Origin: Alphaproteobacteria bacterium
GTDB lineage: Bacteria; Pseudomonadota; Alphaproteobacteria; Kiloniellales; DSM-21159
Direction of reading: 5' to 3'
Assembly: GCA_030433005.1 (NCBI GenBank)
Contig: JAUILQ010000044.1
Span: 1-47,181 of the forward strand
DNA: 47,181 nt
The position numbers and the translations under genes are program-made. Shown here piece after piece: positions 1 through 9,045 of the stretch; the stretch's first letter is position 1; each line of letters starts with the position of its first letter. The notes beneath the pieces are model-generated. The model worked only from the letters and a program-made list of their open reading frames with translations. It made no database searches and had not been told where the DNA came from.

Positions 1-130
1 GCCAGAGCGGTAAGCCGGCGCTGACCGCCTTGATGACCGCGTCGCCCAGCGAGAGCGCCAGCACGGCCAGCAGCACGGCGCCGACGGCGAGGACGATCCT
101 GTCTCCGCCGGTGGCGGCGGAAGGCGACAT
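1..130 (-). CDS. EamA/DMT-family transporter, N-terminal fragment cut by window edge
   Basis: Only the first 43 codons are visible, reading leftward out of the window. They start with MSPSAATGGDR and run into a hydrophobic helix ending in SLGDAVIKAVSAG. A short polar head followed by a first helix with a D-x-x-I/V-K motif is typical of DMT (EamA) permeases, which export metabolites. The ATG at 130 is preceded on its strand by GGAG at 9 nt spacing, which supports this start. The gene is divergent from the rRNA methyltransferase at 240. The family call rests on one helix, so another small-molecule permease is possible. Confidence 0.55.
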   Translation of the reverse strand, partial: MSPSAATGGDRIVLAVGAVLLAVLALSLGDAVIKAVSAGLPLW

Positions 131-239
131 GCGCAAGGTCTCCGGAACGGGCGGGGGCGTCGGCACGGGATTGGCCGCTGGCGTCGGAGCGCCAGCTTGC
201 GGTACTAGCAGGCCTCTTCGCAAAGGATTAGGAACGGCC

Positions 240-1541
240 ATGCGCAGACGCTCCAGGCCGGGCGGCGGCCGGCAGGTCGAGGTGACGATCGAGGGTATCG
301 GCGGCCGCGGCGACGGCGTCGCCACCTTCGAAGGCAAGCCGGTCTTCGTGCCGCAGACCGTTCCGGGCGACCGCCTGCGCGTGCGCCTGACCAGCGACAA
401 AGGCGGCGGCTGGCGCGGCGAGCCGGTCGAGCTGCTGGCCGAAGGGCCCGAGCGCCAGGAGCCGCCCTGCGGCCATTTCGGGCCCTGCGGCGCCTGCCAG
501 CTGCAGCAGCTCGACGACGCCCGCTACGCCGAATGGAAGCGCGGCCTGCTGCTCGACGCGCTGGCCCGCCAGCAGCTCGAGGCGGCGGAGGTCGCGCCGC
601 TGCAGCGCGTGCCGCCGCAGAGCCGCCGGCGCGCCAACCTGGCCGCCGTCCGGCAGGGCGGCCGGATCCGCCTTGGCTTCCACGAGCGCATGAGCCGGCG
701 CGTCGTCGACCTGCAGGAGTGCCACGTCCTGCATCCCGCGCTCTTCGCCCTGCTGGCGCCGCTGCGCACGCTCTTCGCCGGCTTGCTGCGCGACGGCCAG
801 ACGGCGGAGGTCACCGCCTGCCTGACCGAGACCGGCGCCGACCTGCTGCTGCAGCTGCCGCAGGCGCCCGACCTCGCCGGCCGCGAGGCGGCCACCGCCT
901 TCGCCGAGGCGCAGGACCTGGCGCGGCTGTCGGCGCGCGTCGCCGACGCCCCCCAGGCCGAGCCGCTGTGCCTGCGCCGCCCGCCGGTGCTGACCTGCGG
1001 CGGCGTCGCGGTCTCGCCGCCGCCCGGCGGCTTCGTCCAGCCGACGGCGGAGGGCGAGGCGGCGCTGGTCGAGGCGGTACTGGCGGCGCTGCCCGAGGCG
1101 CCCGGCCGCATCGCCGACCTGTTCAGCGGCTGCGGCAGCTTCAGCTTCCCGCTGGCCGCCCGCGCGCGCAGCCTGCTGGCGGTCGAGGGCGACGAGGCGG
1201 CGCTCGCCGCGCTCTGGTCGGCGGCGCGCCACGCCGGCCTGGCCGGGCCGGTCGACATCGCCGCGCGCGACCTGGCACGCCGGCCGCTCCGGCCCGAGGA
1301 ACTGGCGGGCTTCGACGCCGTGGTCTTCGACCCGCCGCGCGCCGGCGCCCGCGAGCAGGCCCAGCACCTGGCGGCCAGCGAGGTGCCGCGGGTCGTCGCC
1401 GTGTCCTGCAACCCGGTCAGCTTCGCGCGCGACGCCCGCCTCCTGGTCGAGGGCGGCTACCGGCTGGAGCGCATCCTGCCGCTCGACCAGTTCCCCTGGA
1501 CCGCCCACCTGGAGCTGGTCGCCGCCTTCTCGCGCGCCTGA
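240..1541 (+). CDS. RlmD/TrmA-type class I SAM-dependent RNA m5U methyltransferase
   Basis: The 433-aa protein methylates C5 of uridine in RNA, most likely 23S rRNA (RlmC/RlmD group). An N-terminal TRAM-like RNA-binding region (about residues 10-68) is followed by the [4Fe-4S] ligands C77, C83, C86 and C161. The SAM-binding motif is DLFSGCGSFSFP (about 293-304). FDPPRAGA lies at about 363-370, the catalytic nucleophile is C390 in SCNP, and the general-base region DQFPWTAHLE is near the C-terminus. The start is ATG 240, because AGGA lies about 6 nt upstream and the protein then begins at the family-typical position; the reading frame stays open further upstream without a matching domain. The exact target uridine cannot be read from sequence, so no symbol is given. 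Confidence 0.9.
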   Translation: MRRRSRPGGGRQVEVTIEGIGGRGDGVATFEGKPVFVPQTVPGDRLRVRLTSDKGGGWRGEPVELLAEGPERQEPPCGHFGPCGACQLQQLDDARYAEWKRGLLLDALARQQLEAAEVAPLQRVPPQSRRRANLAAVRQGGRIRLGFHERMSRRVVDLQECHVLHPALFALLAPLRTLFAGLLRDGQTAEVTACLTETGADLLLQLPQAPDLAGREAATAFAEAQDLARLSARVADAPQAEPLCLRRPPVLTCGGVAVSPPPGGFVQPTAEGEAALVEAVLAALPEAPGRIADLFSGCGSFSFPLAARARSLLAVEGDEAALAALWSAARHAGLAGPVDIAARDLARRPLRPEELAGFDAVVFDPPRAGAREQAQHLAASEVPRVVAVSCNPVSFARDARLLVEGGYRLERILPLDQFPWTAHLELVAAFSRA

Positions 1542-1542
1542 G

Positions 1543-1593
1543 TGTCCACCATGTCTCCGGACACCTGTCCACCATGTCTCCAGGCTGGACACC
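1543..1593. repeat. Two tandem imperfect repeats (possible insertion-sequence end remnant)
   Basis: Unit 1 (1543-1565) and unit 2 (1566-1593) both begin TGTCCACCATGTCTCC and both end GGACACC. Unit 2 carries an extra 5-nt insert, and a third partial TGTC follows. The array begins two bases after the methyltransferase stop codon. Multiple short repeats of this kind resemble the transposase-binding repeats at IS21-type element ends. No transposase gene is present, so this would be a remnant. The family assignment is from memory and tentative. Confidence 0.45.
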
Positions 1594-1652
1594 TGTCGAA
1601 CCACGAAGCGCGAATCGGCACAGACCGAGGGGTACCGGCCGCGGGGCGCGCG

Positions 1653-2135
1653 CTACCGCGCCAGCCGCTTCAGCCCGTCGCCGCCGATCACGTAGACGTC
1701 CTTGTTGACCTCGCGGGCGCCTGAGATCGTCCGGTAGAAGCGCAGCGCCGGGCGGTTGCGGCGGTCGACGGTCCACACGATGCGCGGCCAGTCGCGTTCG
1801 CGCGCGACCCGCGCCAGGCGGCGCATCAGCTCGCGCCCGACGCCCTGGCTGCGCCAGCGCTCCAGCACGAAGATCTCCTTCAGGAACAGCGCGATCTGGC
1901 AGTCGCTGGTCCAGAACACCGGGGCGTAGATGGCGTAGCCGATGTCGACGCCCTCGCAGGAGGCGAGCACCGCCTCGTAGCCGGGCTGGGCGCCGAGATA
2001 GCGGCGCAGCCGCGCGACCGCCTCGGAGGCCGGAATCGGGTCGGGGTCGCCGTAGAAGGCGTAGGTCTCCATCAGCAGCACGGCGAGGCGGCCGACATCC
2101 TCCGGCCCGACCGCGCGCAGCTCCAGCTGGGGCAC
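1653..2135 (-). CDS. GNAT-family N-acetyltransferase
   Basis: The 160-aa protein is a single GNAT domain. It has an N-terminal strand-helix unit (LELRAVGPEDVGRLAVLL), a central beta-bulge region, and motif A as RSQGVGRELM, which matches the acetyl-CoA pyrophosphate loop Q/R-x-x-G-x-G/A. The C-terminal segment NRPALRFYRTISGA has the usual N-x-x-A-x-x-F-Y pattern. The acceptor is unknown; the overall look is closest to spermidine/amino-acid acetyltransferase-like GNATs. The start codon is GTG, with GAGG just upstream, and the aroC stop codon lies only 4 nt before it. It therefore probably ends a fabI-aroC-GNAT operon. Confidence 0.85.
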   Translation of the reverse strand: MPQLELRAVGPEDVGRLAVLLMETYAFYGDPDPIPASEAVARLRRYLGAQPGYEAVLASCEGVDIGYAIYAPVFWTSDCQIALFLKEIFVLERWRSQGVGRELMRRLARVARERDWPRIVWTVDRRNRPALRFYRTISGAREVNKDVYVIGGDGLKRLAR

Positions 2136-2139
2136 CGCC

Positions 2140-3249
2140 TCAGGTCCCGCCCGGCGCGCCCGGCGCCCCGGTCTGGGCCCGGTTGCGCAGCAGGTGGTCG
2201 GCCAGCACGATCGCCATCATGGCCTCGCCGACCGGCACGGCGCGGATGCCGACGCAGGGGTCGTGGCGGCCCTTGGTGACGATCTCGGTCTCCTTGCCGT
2301 GGCGGTCGATGGTGCGCCGCGGCGTCAGGATCGACGAGGTCGGCTTGACGGCGAAGCGCACGACGACGTCCTGGCCGCTGGAGATGCCGCCGAGCACGCC
2401 GCCGGCGTGATTCGACAGGAAGGCGACGCGGCCGTCCGCCATGCGCATCTCGTCGGCGTTCTCCTCGCCCGACAGCTCGGCGGCGGCGAAGCCGTCGCCG
2501 ATCTCGACGGCCTTGACGGCGTTGATCGACATCATCGCCTTGGCGAGGTCGGCGTCGAGCTTGTCGTAGACCGGCTCGCCGAGGCCCGGCGGCACGCCCT
2601 CGGCGACGACCTCGACGACCGCCCCGAGCGAGGAGCCGGCCTTGCGCGCCTCGTCGAGCACGCCCTCCCAGGACTGCGCGGCCTGGCGGTCCGGGCAGAA
2701 GAAGGGGTTGTCGTCGACCGCCGACCAGTCCCAGTTGGCGCGCTCGACGCGGTGGCGGCCGACCTGCACCAGGGCGCCGCGGATGGTCACCCGGCCGGGC
2801 CCGAGGAGTTGGTCCAGCACCTTGCGCGCGACGCCGCCGGCGGCGACCCGCATCGCCGTCTCGCGGGCGCTCGAGCGGCCGCCGCCGCGGTAGTCGCGGA
2901 TGCCGTACTTGGTCCAGTAGGCGTAGTCGGCGTGGCCGGGCCTGAACTTGTCGGCGATCTCGCCGTAGTCCTTGGAGCGCTGGTCCTGGTTCTCGATCAT
3001 CAGCGACAGCGGCGTGCCGGTGGTCAGGCCCTCGAAGACGCCGGACAGGATGCGCACCTGGTCGGGTTCGCGGCGCTGCGTGGTGAAGCGAGACTGGCCG
3101 GGCCGGCGCCGGTCGAGCCAGGTCTGCAGGTCGGCCTCGACCAGCGGCATGCGCGGCGGCACGCCGTCGACGACGCAGCCGATCGCCGGGCCGTGGCTCT
3201 CGCCCCAGGTCTCGAAGCGGAAGGCCTGCCCCCAGGCGTTGCCGGGCAT
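2140..3249 (-). CDS. aroC: Chorismate synthase
   Basis: This enzyme (EC 4.2.3.5) converts 5-enolpyruvylshikimate-3-phosphate to chorismate, the last shared step of aromatic biosynthesis, using reduced FMN. The 369-aa protein has the signature segments [15 protein letters not shown] near the N-terminus, [36 protein letters not shown], and the C-terminal [17 protein letters not shown]. The start [10 protein letters not shown] is chosen because it aligns with the conserved family start. The frame remains open much further upstream, but that would overlap fabI. Five bases separate it from the fabI stop, so the two genes are probably co-transcribed. Confidence 0.96.
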   Translation of the reverse strand: MPGNAWGQAFRFETWGESHGPAIGCVVDGVPPRMPLVEADLQTWLDRRRPGQSRFTTQRREPDQVRILSGVFEGLTTGTPLSLMIENQDQRSKDYGEIADKFRPGHADYAYWTKYGIRDYRGGGRSSARETAMRVAAGGVARKVLDQLLGPGRVTIRGALVQVGRHRVERANWDWSAVDDNPFFCPDRQAAQSWEGVLDEARKAGSSLGAVVEVVAEGVPPGLGEPVYDKLDADLAKAMMSINAVKAVEIGDGFAAAELSGEENADEMRMADGRVAFLSNHAGGVLGGISSGQDVVVRFAVKPTSSILTPRRTIDRHGKETEIVTKGRHDPCVGIRAVPVGEAMMAIVLADHLLRNRAQTGAPGAPGGT

Positions 3250-3254
3250 CGTCG

Positions 3255-4094
3255 TCAGCCCTGAGTCTTGAAGCCCTCGAGCAGGTCCCGCACCTGGGGC
3301 GCCGCGTCGACCGCCATCATGCCGACCGTGTGGTAGCCCGAGTCGACATGGTGGATCTCGCCGGTGACCCCGGCCGAGAGGTCCGAGAGCAGGTAGAGGG
3401 CGGCGCCGCCGACCTCGTCGAGGGCGACGTTGCGGCGCAGCGGCGAGTTGTACTCGTTCCACTTGAGAATGTAGCGGAAGTCGCCGATGCCCGAGGCCGC
3501 CAGCGTCTTGATCGGGCCGGCCGAGATCGCATTGACGCGGATTCCGTCCTCGCCGAGATCGGCGGCGAGATAGCGCACCGAGGCCTCGAGCGCCGCCTTG
3601 GCCACGCCCATGACGTTGTAGTGCGGCATCACCCGCTCGGCGCCGTAGTAGGTCAGCGTCAGCAGGCTGCCGCCGTCCTTCATCATCGGCACGGCGCGCT
3701 GGGCGACGGCGGTGAACGAATAGCAGGAGATGTCGAGACAGCGGTCGAAGTTGCCGCGGCTGGTGCGCAGGAACTTGCCCTTGAGCTCGTCCTTGTCGGC
3801 GTAGGCGATGGCGTGGACCAGGTAGTCGATGCCGCCCCAGCGCTCGCCGAGCGTCTGGAAGACCGCATCGATCGAGGCGTCGTCGGTGACGTCGCAGGGC
3901 AGCACGAGGTCGCTGTCGACCGAGGCGGCGAGCGGCCGCACGCGCTTCTCCAGGGCCTCGCCCTGGTAGGTGAAGGCGAGCTCGGCGCCGTGCTGGTGCA
4001 ATGCCTTGGCGATGCCCCAGGCGATCGATCTGTCGTTCGCCACCCCCATGATCAGGCCGCGCTTGCCGGACATCAGGGCGTCAGGATGGCTCAT
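3255..4094 (-). CDS. fabI: Enoyl-[acyl-carrier-protein] reductase (NADH)
   Basis: FabI carries out the final reduction of each fatty-acid elongation cycle, trans-2-enoyl-ACP to acyl-ACP, in the cytosol. The 279-aa protein has the divergent SDR nucleotide motif [14 protein letters not shown] (residues 17-30). The catalytic residues are Y159 and K166 in the Y-x6-K spacing unique to FabI, with the extra conserved Y149 in [12 protein letters not shown]. It leads the fabI-aroC-GNAT operon. A sigma-70-like promoter lies about 65-95 nt upstream. A second in-frame Met at residue 8 is a possible alternative start. Confidence 0.96.
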   Translation of the reverse strand: MSHPDALMSGKRGLIMGVANDRSIAWGIAKALHQHGAELAFTYQGEALEKRVRPLAASVDSDLVLPCDVTDDASIDAVFQTLGERWGGIDYLVHAIAYADKDELKGKFLRTSRGNFDRCLDISCYSFTAVAQRAVPMMKDGGSLLTLTYYGAERVMPHYNVMGVAKAALEASVRYLAADLGEDGIRVNAISAGPIKTLAASGIGDFRYILKWNEYNSPLRRNVALDEVGGAALYLLSDLSAGVTGEIHHVDSGYHTVGMMAVDAAPQVRDLLEGFKTQG

Positions 4095-4160
4095 AATCGG
4101 ATCTCGACTCGGTACGGATCTTTTCGGGAAGAGGCGCGGCGGAGCGACCGTCGGGGGCGC

Positions 4161-4188
4161 ATCCTACACCAACCCCTCAGGCGGTCAA
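4161..4188 (-). promoter_or_regulatory. Candidate sigma-70 promoter for fabI operon
   Basis: On the reverse strand, TTGACC (4188-4183) is followed by a 16-nt spacer and TAGGAT (4166-4161). That gives 5/6 and 4/6 matches to the -35 and -10 consensus. The expected start site would leave a leader of about 60 nt before the fabI ATG. This was read by eye and not scored. Confidence 0.45.
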
Positions 4189-4302
4189 ACGAAGCCAGCC
4201 CGCGCCGGCGCCCCCGAGTCCGCTTCCCGGGCTCGCCGATCGGCACCGCTTGACGCGGGCCGCCGCCGGGACATCCTGGGACGCCAGGGAAGGACCGAAG
4301 CG

Positions 4303-5679
4303 ATGACGCGACAGCACAGCCCCGGCCTTCGGCAGGAGGGCGCCAGAGCCGGGGCCGCCGTCCTGCTCGGGCGCCTCGACCTCGTCGGGCGGGCCCGGCG
4401 GCTCTACGGATTCGCCGGCTTCCTGCTGCGCCGCAGCCTGCACGACAAGCTGGTCGACCTCGCCGCCAGCCTCAGCTACACCTCGCTGCTCGCCCTGGTG
4501 CCGATGCTCGCCATCGCCCTGGCTGTGCTGGCCGCCTTCCCGGTCTTCGACGACGCCCGCGAGCGGCTGCGCGGCGCGATCTTCGAGATCCTGCCGCCCG
4601 AGCAGGCGGCGACGGCGGCCGAGCAGTTCCAGGACTTTCTCGACAATGCCTCGAACCTGACGGCGCCGGGCGTGATCGGCCTGGCGGTCATCGCGCTGCT
4701 GCTGCTCTCGACGATCAACGGCGCCCTCAACCACATCTGGCGGATCAACCAGCCGCGGCCGCTGGCCAGCCGGTTCCTGGTCTACTGGGCGCTGCTGACC
4801 ATGGGGCCGCTGCTCATCGGCGCCTCGCTGACGGTCTCCAGCTACGGCTTCGCGCTGGCCCAGACCGCCACGGAGCAGGTCATCGGCACCGGCTTCGTCG
4901 AGTTCTCCCGCCTGATCTCGATCCTGCTGGCGGCGGTCGGCTTCGGCCTGGTCTTCTTCATCGTGCCGAACCGCGCCGTCGAGCTGCGCGACGCCGCGGT
5001 CGGCGGCGGCGTGGCGGCGCTGCTGCTCGAGGGGCTGAAGGCGCTGTTCGGCCTCTACGTCGCGAACTTTTCCTCCTACGCCCTGGTCTACGGCGCGCTG
5101 GCAGCGGTGCCGATCTTCCTGCTGTGGATGTACGTCGCCTGGATCATCGTGCTGGTCGGCGCGGAGATCACCGCCGGCCTGCCGGAATGGCGCGTGACCT
5201 CCCGGCGCGACGGCGGCAGCGAGCGCATCGCCACGCGCCTCGCGCTGGCGCTGGCGGTGCTGCACGAGCTGCAGCAGGCGCACCGCGAGGGCGGCGCGGT
5301 CAAGCGCGGCCGGCTGCTGCGCAGCCTGCCGGCGACGCCCTCCGAAATGGACGAATGCCTGTCGCGCCTGCGCCGGGCGCACCTGATCCAGCGCAGCGAC
5401 GGCGACCGCCTGCTGCTGTCGCGCGACCTCGAGGGCGTCGACCTCGACAGCCTGCTGGAGATCCTCGGTCTCCGGCTGCAGGCCAGCGTCGCCTGGCCGG
5501 AGGCCGCCCGCCAGGTCATCGAGGCGATGGGCGTCGCCCTGGAGCGCTACCGCCATGCCAGCCTCGCGAGCCTGCTCGCCGACCCGGACCTCAAGGAATC
5601 GACCCGGCGCCTGCGCGAGCCGCGCAACCCCAGGCCGCTGCGGGTCGACGCGGAGGAGGAGGCCGGCGCCGCGGACTGA
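4303..5679 (+). CDS. YihY/BrkB-family inner-membrane protein with C-terminal winged-helix-like region
   Basis: The 458-aa protein carries the six-helix YihY/BrkB membrane domain over about residues 30-300. It contains the family-typical SLSYTSLLALVPMLAI near the start of the first helix and YGALAAVPIFLLWMYVAWIIVLVGAEI in the last helices (quoted in parts: YGALAAVPIFLL, WMYVAWIIVLVGAEI). A soluble tail of about 150 residues looks like a winged-helix fold of the kind seen in longer YihY proteins. The molecular role of the family is not settled; it was once annotated as ribonuclease BN in error. ATG 4303 has AAGGA about 8 nt upstream. The gene diverges from fabI. Confidence 0.9.
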   Translation: MTRQHSPGLRQEGARAGAAVLLGRLDLVGRARRLYGFAGFLLRRSLHDKLVDLAASLSYTSLLALVPMLAIALAVLAAFPVFDDARERLRGAIFEILPPEQAATAAEQFQDFLDNASNLTAPGVIGLAVIALLLLSTINGALNHIWRINQPRPLASRFLVYWALLTMGPLLIGASLTVSSYGFALAQTATEQVIGTGFVEFSRLISILLAAVGFGLVFFIVPNRAVELRDAAVGGGVAALLLEGLKALFGLYVANFSSYALVYGALAAVPIFLLWMYVAWIIVLVGAEITAGLPEWRVTSRRDGGSERIATRLALALAVLHELQQAHREGGAVKRGRLLRSLPATPSEMDECLSRLRRAHLIQRSDGDRLLLSRDLEGVDLDSLLEILGLRLQASVAWPEAARQVIEAMGVALERYRHASLASLLADPDLKESTRRLREPRNPRPLRVDAEEEAGAAD

Positions 5680-5789
5680 TTCCGCGGCGCGGGCGGGCGG
5701 ACTGCCCCGGGATCGAAGCCGCCGCAGCGGCGTTTACCTGCTCGCCTGCCGGGCGCCGGGTCCCGGCATCCGACCTGAGGCGAGACGAG

Positions 5790-7034
5790 ATGCCGAGAGA
5801 CGGCGACGAGACCACGACGACGCGCAAACGCGACCTGCGGACCGGCGATCCGGTCTGGGCGGGCAGCCCGCACAGCACCCTGCGGCGGCGCCGCCGCCTG
5901 CCTTCGGAGCGCTACGACGTCGCGATCGTCGGCGCCGGGATCAGCGGTGCGCTGGTCGCTCACGCGCTCGCCGACGGCGAGCGGCGCCTGCTGATGGTCG
6001 ACCGGCGACCGCCGCTCTGCGGCTCCACGCTCGCCAGCACCGCCCTGCTGCAGCACGAGATCGACGTGCCGCTCGAGGCACTCGGCCGCGCCATCGGCCG
6101 GGCGCCGGCGGCGCGCGCCTGGCGGCGCTCCGCGCGCGCGGTCGAAGAACTCGCCGCGCTGGTCCGCGAGGCCGGCATCGCCTGCGGCCTGTCGGCCCGT
6201 TCGGCGCTCTACCTGGCCGGCGACGAGCTCGGCGGCCGGGCGCTGCGCAGCGAGGCCGAGGCGCGCCGGGCGGCCGGGTTGGAGGCGGAATTCCTGGACG
6301 CCGCGGCGCTGCGCGCGCGCTTCGGCCTGGAGCGCGAGGCGGCGATCCTCGGCCGCCCCGCCGCCGCCGCGAACCCGGCCCAGCTGGCCGCGGGCCTGAT
6401 CCGGCTGGCGCAGGGGCGCGGGCTGACGCTGGTCAGCCCGCTGGAGATCGCCGACGTGCTGCCGGTCGGCGACGCGGTCGCGCTGGCAACGGCCGACGGC
6501 CGGCTGGTCTCCGCCGGCGCCGCCGTCTTCTGCACCGGCTACGAGTTCCTCGAGCGGCTCGCCAGCCGGCGCCACGACGTTCTCTCGACCTGGGCGGTCG
6601 CGGTGCGCGCGAAGGGCAGGCTGCCGGCCTGGCTGCGCCGCACGCTCGTCTGGGAGGCCTCGGATCCCTACCTCTACCTGCGCACGGCGCGCGACGGCAG
6701 CCTGATCGCCGGCGGCGAGGACGAGGAGGGACCGGGCGTCCACGACGACGGCGCCCGGCTCGCGCGCAAGGCGGCGACGATCGCCGGCAAGCTGGAAGCA
6801 CTGCTCGGACTCGAGCTGCAAGAGCCGCATCACGCCTGGGCCGGCGCCTTCGGCACGACCTCGACCGGCCTGCCGCTGATCGGCGCGGTGCCCGGGCTCG
6901 ACCGGGTCTATGCCGCGATGGGCTTCGGCGGCAACGGCATCACCTTCAGCAAGATCGCCGCCGACGTCATCGCGGCCGAGCTGGCGGGCCGTCCGGACCC
7001 GGACGCCGACCTCTTCGCCTTTCCGCGGGAATGA
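5790..7034 (+). CDS. FAD-dependent oxidoreductase of the DAO (glycine/D-amino-acid oxidase) fold
   Basis: The 414-aa protein has a polar 40-residue lead, then the FAD-binding Rossmann motif YDVAIVGAGISGALVAHAL (about 42-60, with G-x-G-x-x-G). A substrate domain follows, and the C-terminal GAFGTTSTGLPLIG and YAAMGFGGNGITFSKIAA segments contact FAD in DAO-family enzymes. It should oxidise an amine or amino acid, or act as a related dehydrogenase; the substrate cannot be read. It has no obvious signal peptide. It ends 9 nt from the convergent cbpM gene. Confidence 0.88.
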   Translation: MPRDGDETTTTRKRDLRTGDPVWAGSPHSTLRRRRRLPSERYDVAIVGAGISGALVAHALADGERRLLMVDRRPPLCGSTLASTALLQHEIDVPLEALGRAIGRAPAARAWRRSARAVEELAALVREAGIACGLSARSALYLAGDELGGRALRSEAEARRAAGLEAEFLDAAALRARFGLEREAAILGRPAAAANPAQLAAGLIRLAQGRGLTLVSPLEIADVLPVGDAVALATADGRLVSAGAAVFCTGYEFLERLASRRHDVLSTWAVAVRAKGRLPAWLRRTLVWEASDPYLYLRTARDGSLIAGGEDEEGPGVHDDGARLARKAATIAGKLEALLGLELQEPHHAWAGAFGTTSTGLPLIGAVPGLDRVYAAMGFGGNGITFSKIAADVIAAELAGRPDPDADLFAFPRE

Positions 7035-7043
7035 GCGAGGCGG

Positions 7044-7391
7044 CTACTCGCCGAGCGAGTTCGACAGGCGCTTCTCGAAGGCGCTGCGCCAGTCCGGCGG
7101 CAGCTCGCGCACCGCGTCGCGGATCTCGCCCAGGGTGCGGCGCAGGCCGTAGAGCTGGTCGAGCAGGTTGAGGATCACCGGCACCGCCTCGTCGTTGATC
7201 GCCATGTCGCGGCGCAGCTCGATGATCAGCTCGATGCGCGCCTTGTCGGCCTCGTCGAAGAAGTAGGCGCCCTCCTCGTGCAGCGGGATCACCCAGTCCT
7301 GCTGGACGAAGCCCTCGACCTCGGTCTGCTGGATCTCGATCCCCTCGTCCCGGATCGCGGTGACCACCTCGACGAGCGACAGCAGCGCCAT
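7044..7391 (-). CDS. cbpM: Chaperone modulator CbpM
   Basis: The 115-aa protein resembles a MerR-type helix bundle without the rest of a regulator, as in CbpM. Recognisable segments are EVEGFVQQDWVIPL and DKARIELIIELRRDMAINDEA. CbpM binds the J-domain of CbpA and blocks its cochaperone and DNA-binding activity. The gene lies 22 nt downstream of cbpA on the same strand, the known cbpAM order, which strongly supports the call. Confidence 0.92.
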   Translation of the reverse strand: MALLSLVEVVTAIRDEGIEIQQTEVEGFVQQDWVIPLHEEGAYFFDEADKARIELIIELRRDMAINDEAVPVILNLLDQLYGLRRTLGEIRDAVRELPPDWRSAFEKRLSNSLGE

Positions 7392-7413
7392 TCCTGCCCC
7401 CTTGTTCCGCCTG

Positions 7414-8334
7414 CTAGAGCAGGCCCGCCTTCTTGCGCGGGTCGTAGGCGTGGTCCTTGCCCCAGCTCTCCATGAAGCGCGTCAGCTCGGCGTCCGGCTT
7501 CTCCGGCAACACGACCTTGAGCTTGACGTACTGGTCGCCGCGCTCGCCGGTCTTCTGGTCGACCGTGCCCCGGCCCTTGAGCCGCAGGGTGGTGCCGCTG
7601 TTGGCGCCTGCCGGCACCTTCATCGAGACCGGGCCGGAAACCGTCGGCACCGAGATGCTCGCGCCCAGCACGGCCTCCTGCAGGCTGACCGGCAGCTCCA
7701 GGTGGATGTCGCTGTCCTTGCGGGTGAAGAAGCGGTGCGGCTCGATGTGCACCTCGACGTAGGCGTCGCCGGCGTCGGCGCCGCCCAGGCCCGGCAGGCC
7801 CTGGCCCTTGAGACGCAGGGTCTGGGCCTCGCGCGTGCCGGCCGGAATGTTGACGTCGACCGTCTTGCCGTCGGCCAGCTGGATGCGCTTGCGCGCGCCG
7901 TTGACGGCTTCCAGGAAGTCGATGCGCACGGTGTAGGAGACGTCGGCGCCGCGCTGGCGCGGCGTGCGTCCGGCGCCGGCCCGCCGGCCGCGGCCGAAGC
8001 CGCCGAACAGGTCGGAGAAGATGTCCTCGGCGGCCTCGGCGTCGAAGCCGTGATACTTGCCGCCCATGCCGGCGTCGGCGTAGGAGCGGTAGAAGCCGCG
8101 GGACGGGCGCTCCTGGCCGCTCGAGTCGATCTCCCCGGCGTCGTAGCGCTTCCGCGTCTCGGGGTCGGAGAGCACCGAATAGGCCTGGTTCACTTCCTTG
8201 AAGCGCTGCTCGACCGTCTTGTCGCCGGGATTGAGGTCGGGGTGCAGCTCCTTGGCGAGCTTGCGATAGGCCCGCTTCAGCTCGTCCGCGGTGGCGGTGC
8301 GGGAGACGCCGAGGGTGGAGTAGAGATCGCTCAT
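7414..8334 (-). CDS. cbpA: Curved-DNA-binding J-domain cochaperone CbpA
   Basis: The 306-aa class B J-protein has an N-terminal J-domain (MSDLYSTLGVSRTATADEL...) with the catalytic HPD in ELHPDLNPG. A glycine/arginine-rich linker follows (about 95-125), then two beta-sandwich client-binding domains. There is no zinc-finger region, which separates it from DnaJ. It stimulates DnaK ATPase and also binds curved DNA. Start 8334 is chosen because MSDLYSTLGV matches the family N-terminus; the frame extends 15 codons further without a recognisable ribosome site. It forms an operon with cbpM. Confidence 0.94.
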   Translation of the reverse strand: MSDLYSTLGVSRTATADELKRAYRKLAKELHPDLNPGDKTVEQRFKEVNQAYSVLSDPETRKRYDAGEIDSSGQERPSRGFYRSYADAGMGGKYHGFDAEAAEDIFSDLFGGFGRGRRAGAGRTPRQRGADVSYTVRIDFLEAVNGARKRIQLADGKTVDVNIPAGTREAQTLRLKGQGLPGLGGADAGDAYVEVHIEPHRFFTRKDSDIHLELPVSLQEAVLGASISVPTVSGPVSMKVPAGANSGTTLRLKGRGTVDQKTGERGDQYVKLKVVLPEKPDAELTRFMESWGKDHAYDPRKKAGLL

Positions 8335-8506
8335 CGCATGACCGGCTAGACAGCTGACAGGGGCCGCGCGGCCGCTCACGGCATCGCCGCGCGGCCCGCC
8401 GTCATTGTTGCAGGCCCGATCGCCGGGCCGCCAGAGACTTGTTCACGCAGGAGCCGCGTTCAAGGGCCGCGCCCCGGGGAAGGGCCGCCGCCGCGGGCAG
8501 GCGCCG

Positions 8507-8533
8507 GCCCGGCCCGGTCGAGCCGGGCCGGGC
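8507..8533 (-). terminator. GC-rich hairpin downstream of lipoprotein gene
   Basis: A perfect 11-bp stem (GCCCGGCCCGG with its complement) closes a 5-nt loop TCGAG. It lies 17 nt past the lipoprotein stop codon on the reverse strand. No T-run follows, so it may only be a partial or Rho-assisted terminator. Confidence 0.4.
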
Positions 8534-8550
8534 GCGCACGGCGGGACAGG

Positions 8551-9045
8551 CTAGCTGCTCTGCTCGACGATGCGCCAGGAGCCGTCGGGCTGGCGGCAGG
8601 CGACGCCGTAGGCGCTCTGCTGCTGGCCGTCGATGGTCACGGTCTCCTGGAACTCGCGGCAGTAGGCGCCGTCGGCGCGGGTGCCCTCGCGGGTCGGGGT
8701 GTAGCTGCCGCGGTGGCCGGTATCGGGGTTGGACCAGGTGATGGTCTGGCCGATCGGCGCGGTGCGGGCCTGCTGCTGCGCCTGCTGGGCCCTCATGCGG
8801 TCGACCTCGTCGAGGCTGCGGCCGACCTCGGACCCGACCAGGCCGCCGGCCACGGCGCCCAGGGCGGTGAAGGCGAGATTGGCCGTGCCGCCGCCGAACT
8901 GCGAGCCGAGCAGTCCGCCCAGGGCGGCGCCGCCGAGGCCGCCGACGACCTGCTTGGTGCCGGGGCCGCCGCTGCCGTCCTGCGCGCAGCCGGTGATGGC
9001 CAGGATGCCGGCGAAGGCCGCGGCCAGAAGAATCTTGGTGTTCAT
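8551..9045 (-). CDS. Glycine-zipper outer-membrane lipoprotein, 17-kDa surface antigen type
   Basis: The 164-aa protein has a lipoprotein signal peptide (MNTKILLAAAFAGILAITGC, lipobox ITGC, lipidated Cys at 20). A glycine-zipper double helix follows (GGLGGAALGGLLG ... GAVAGGLVGSEVG), then a C-terminal beta domain with WSNPDTGHRGSYTPTR and YCREFQETVTI, as in the Rickettsia 17-kDa antigen family. It probably inserts in or lies under the outer membrane. ATG 9045 is chosen because AGGA lies 6 nt upstream and the signal peptide starts there. It is divergent from pdxH. Confidence 0.85.
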   Translation of the reverse strand: MNTKILLAAAFAGILAITGCAQDGSGGPGTKQVVGGLGGAALGGLLGSQFGGGTANLAFTALGAVAGGLVGSEVGRSLDEVDRMRAQQAQQQARTAPIGQTITWSNPDTGHRGSYTPTREGTRADGAYCREFQETVTIDGQQQSAYGVACRQPDGSWRIVEQSS

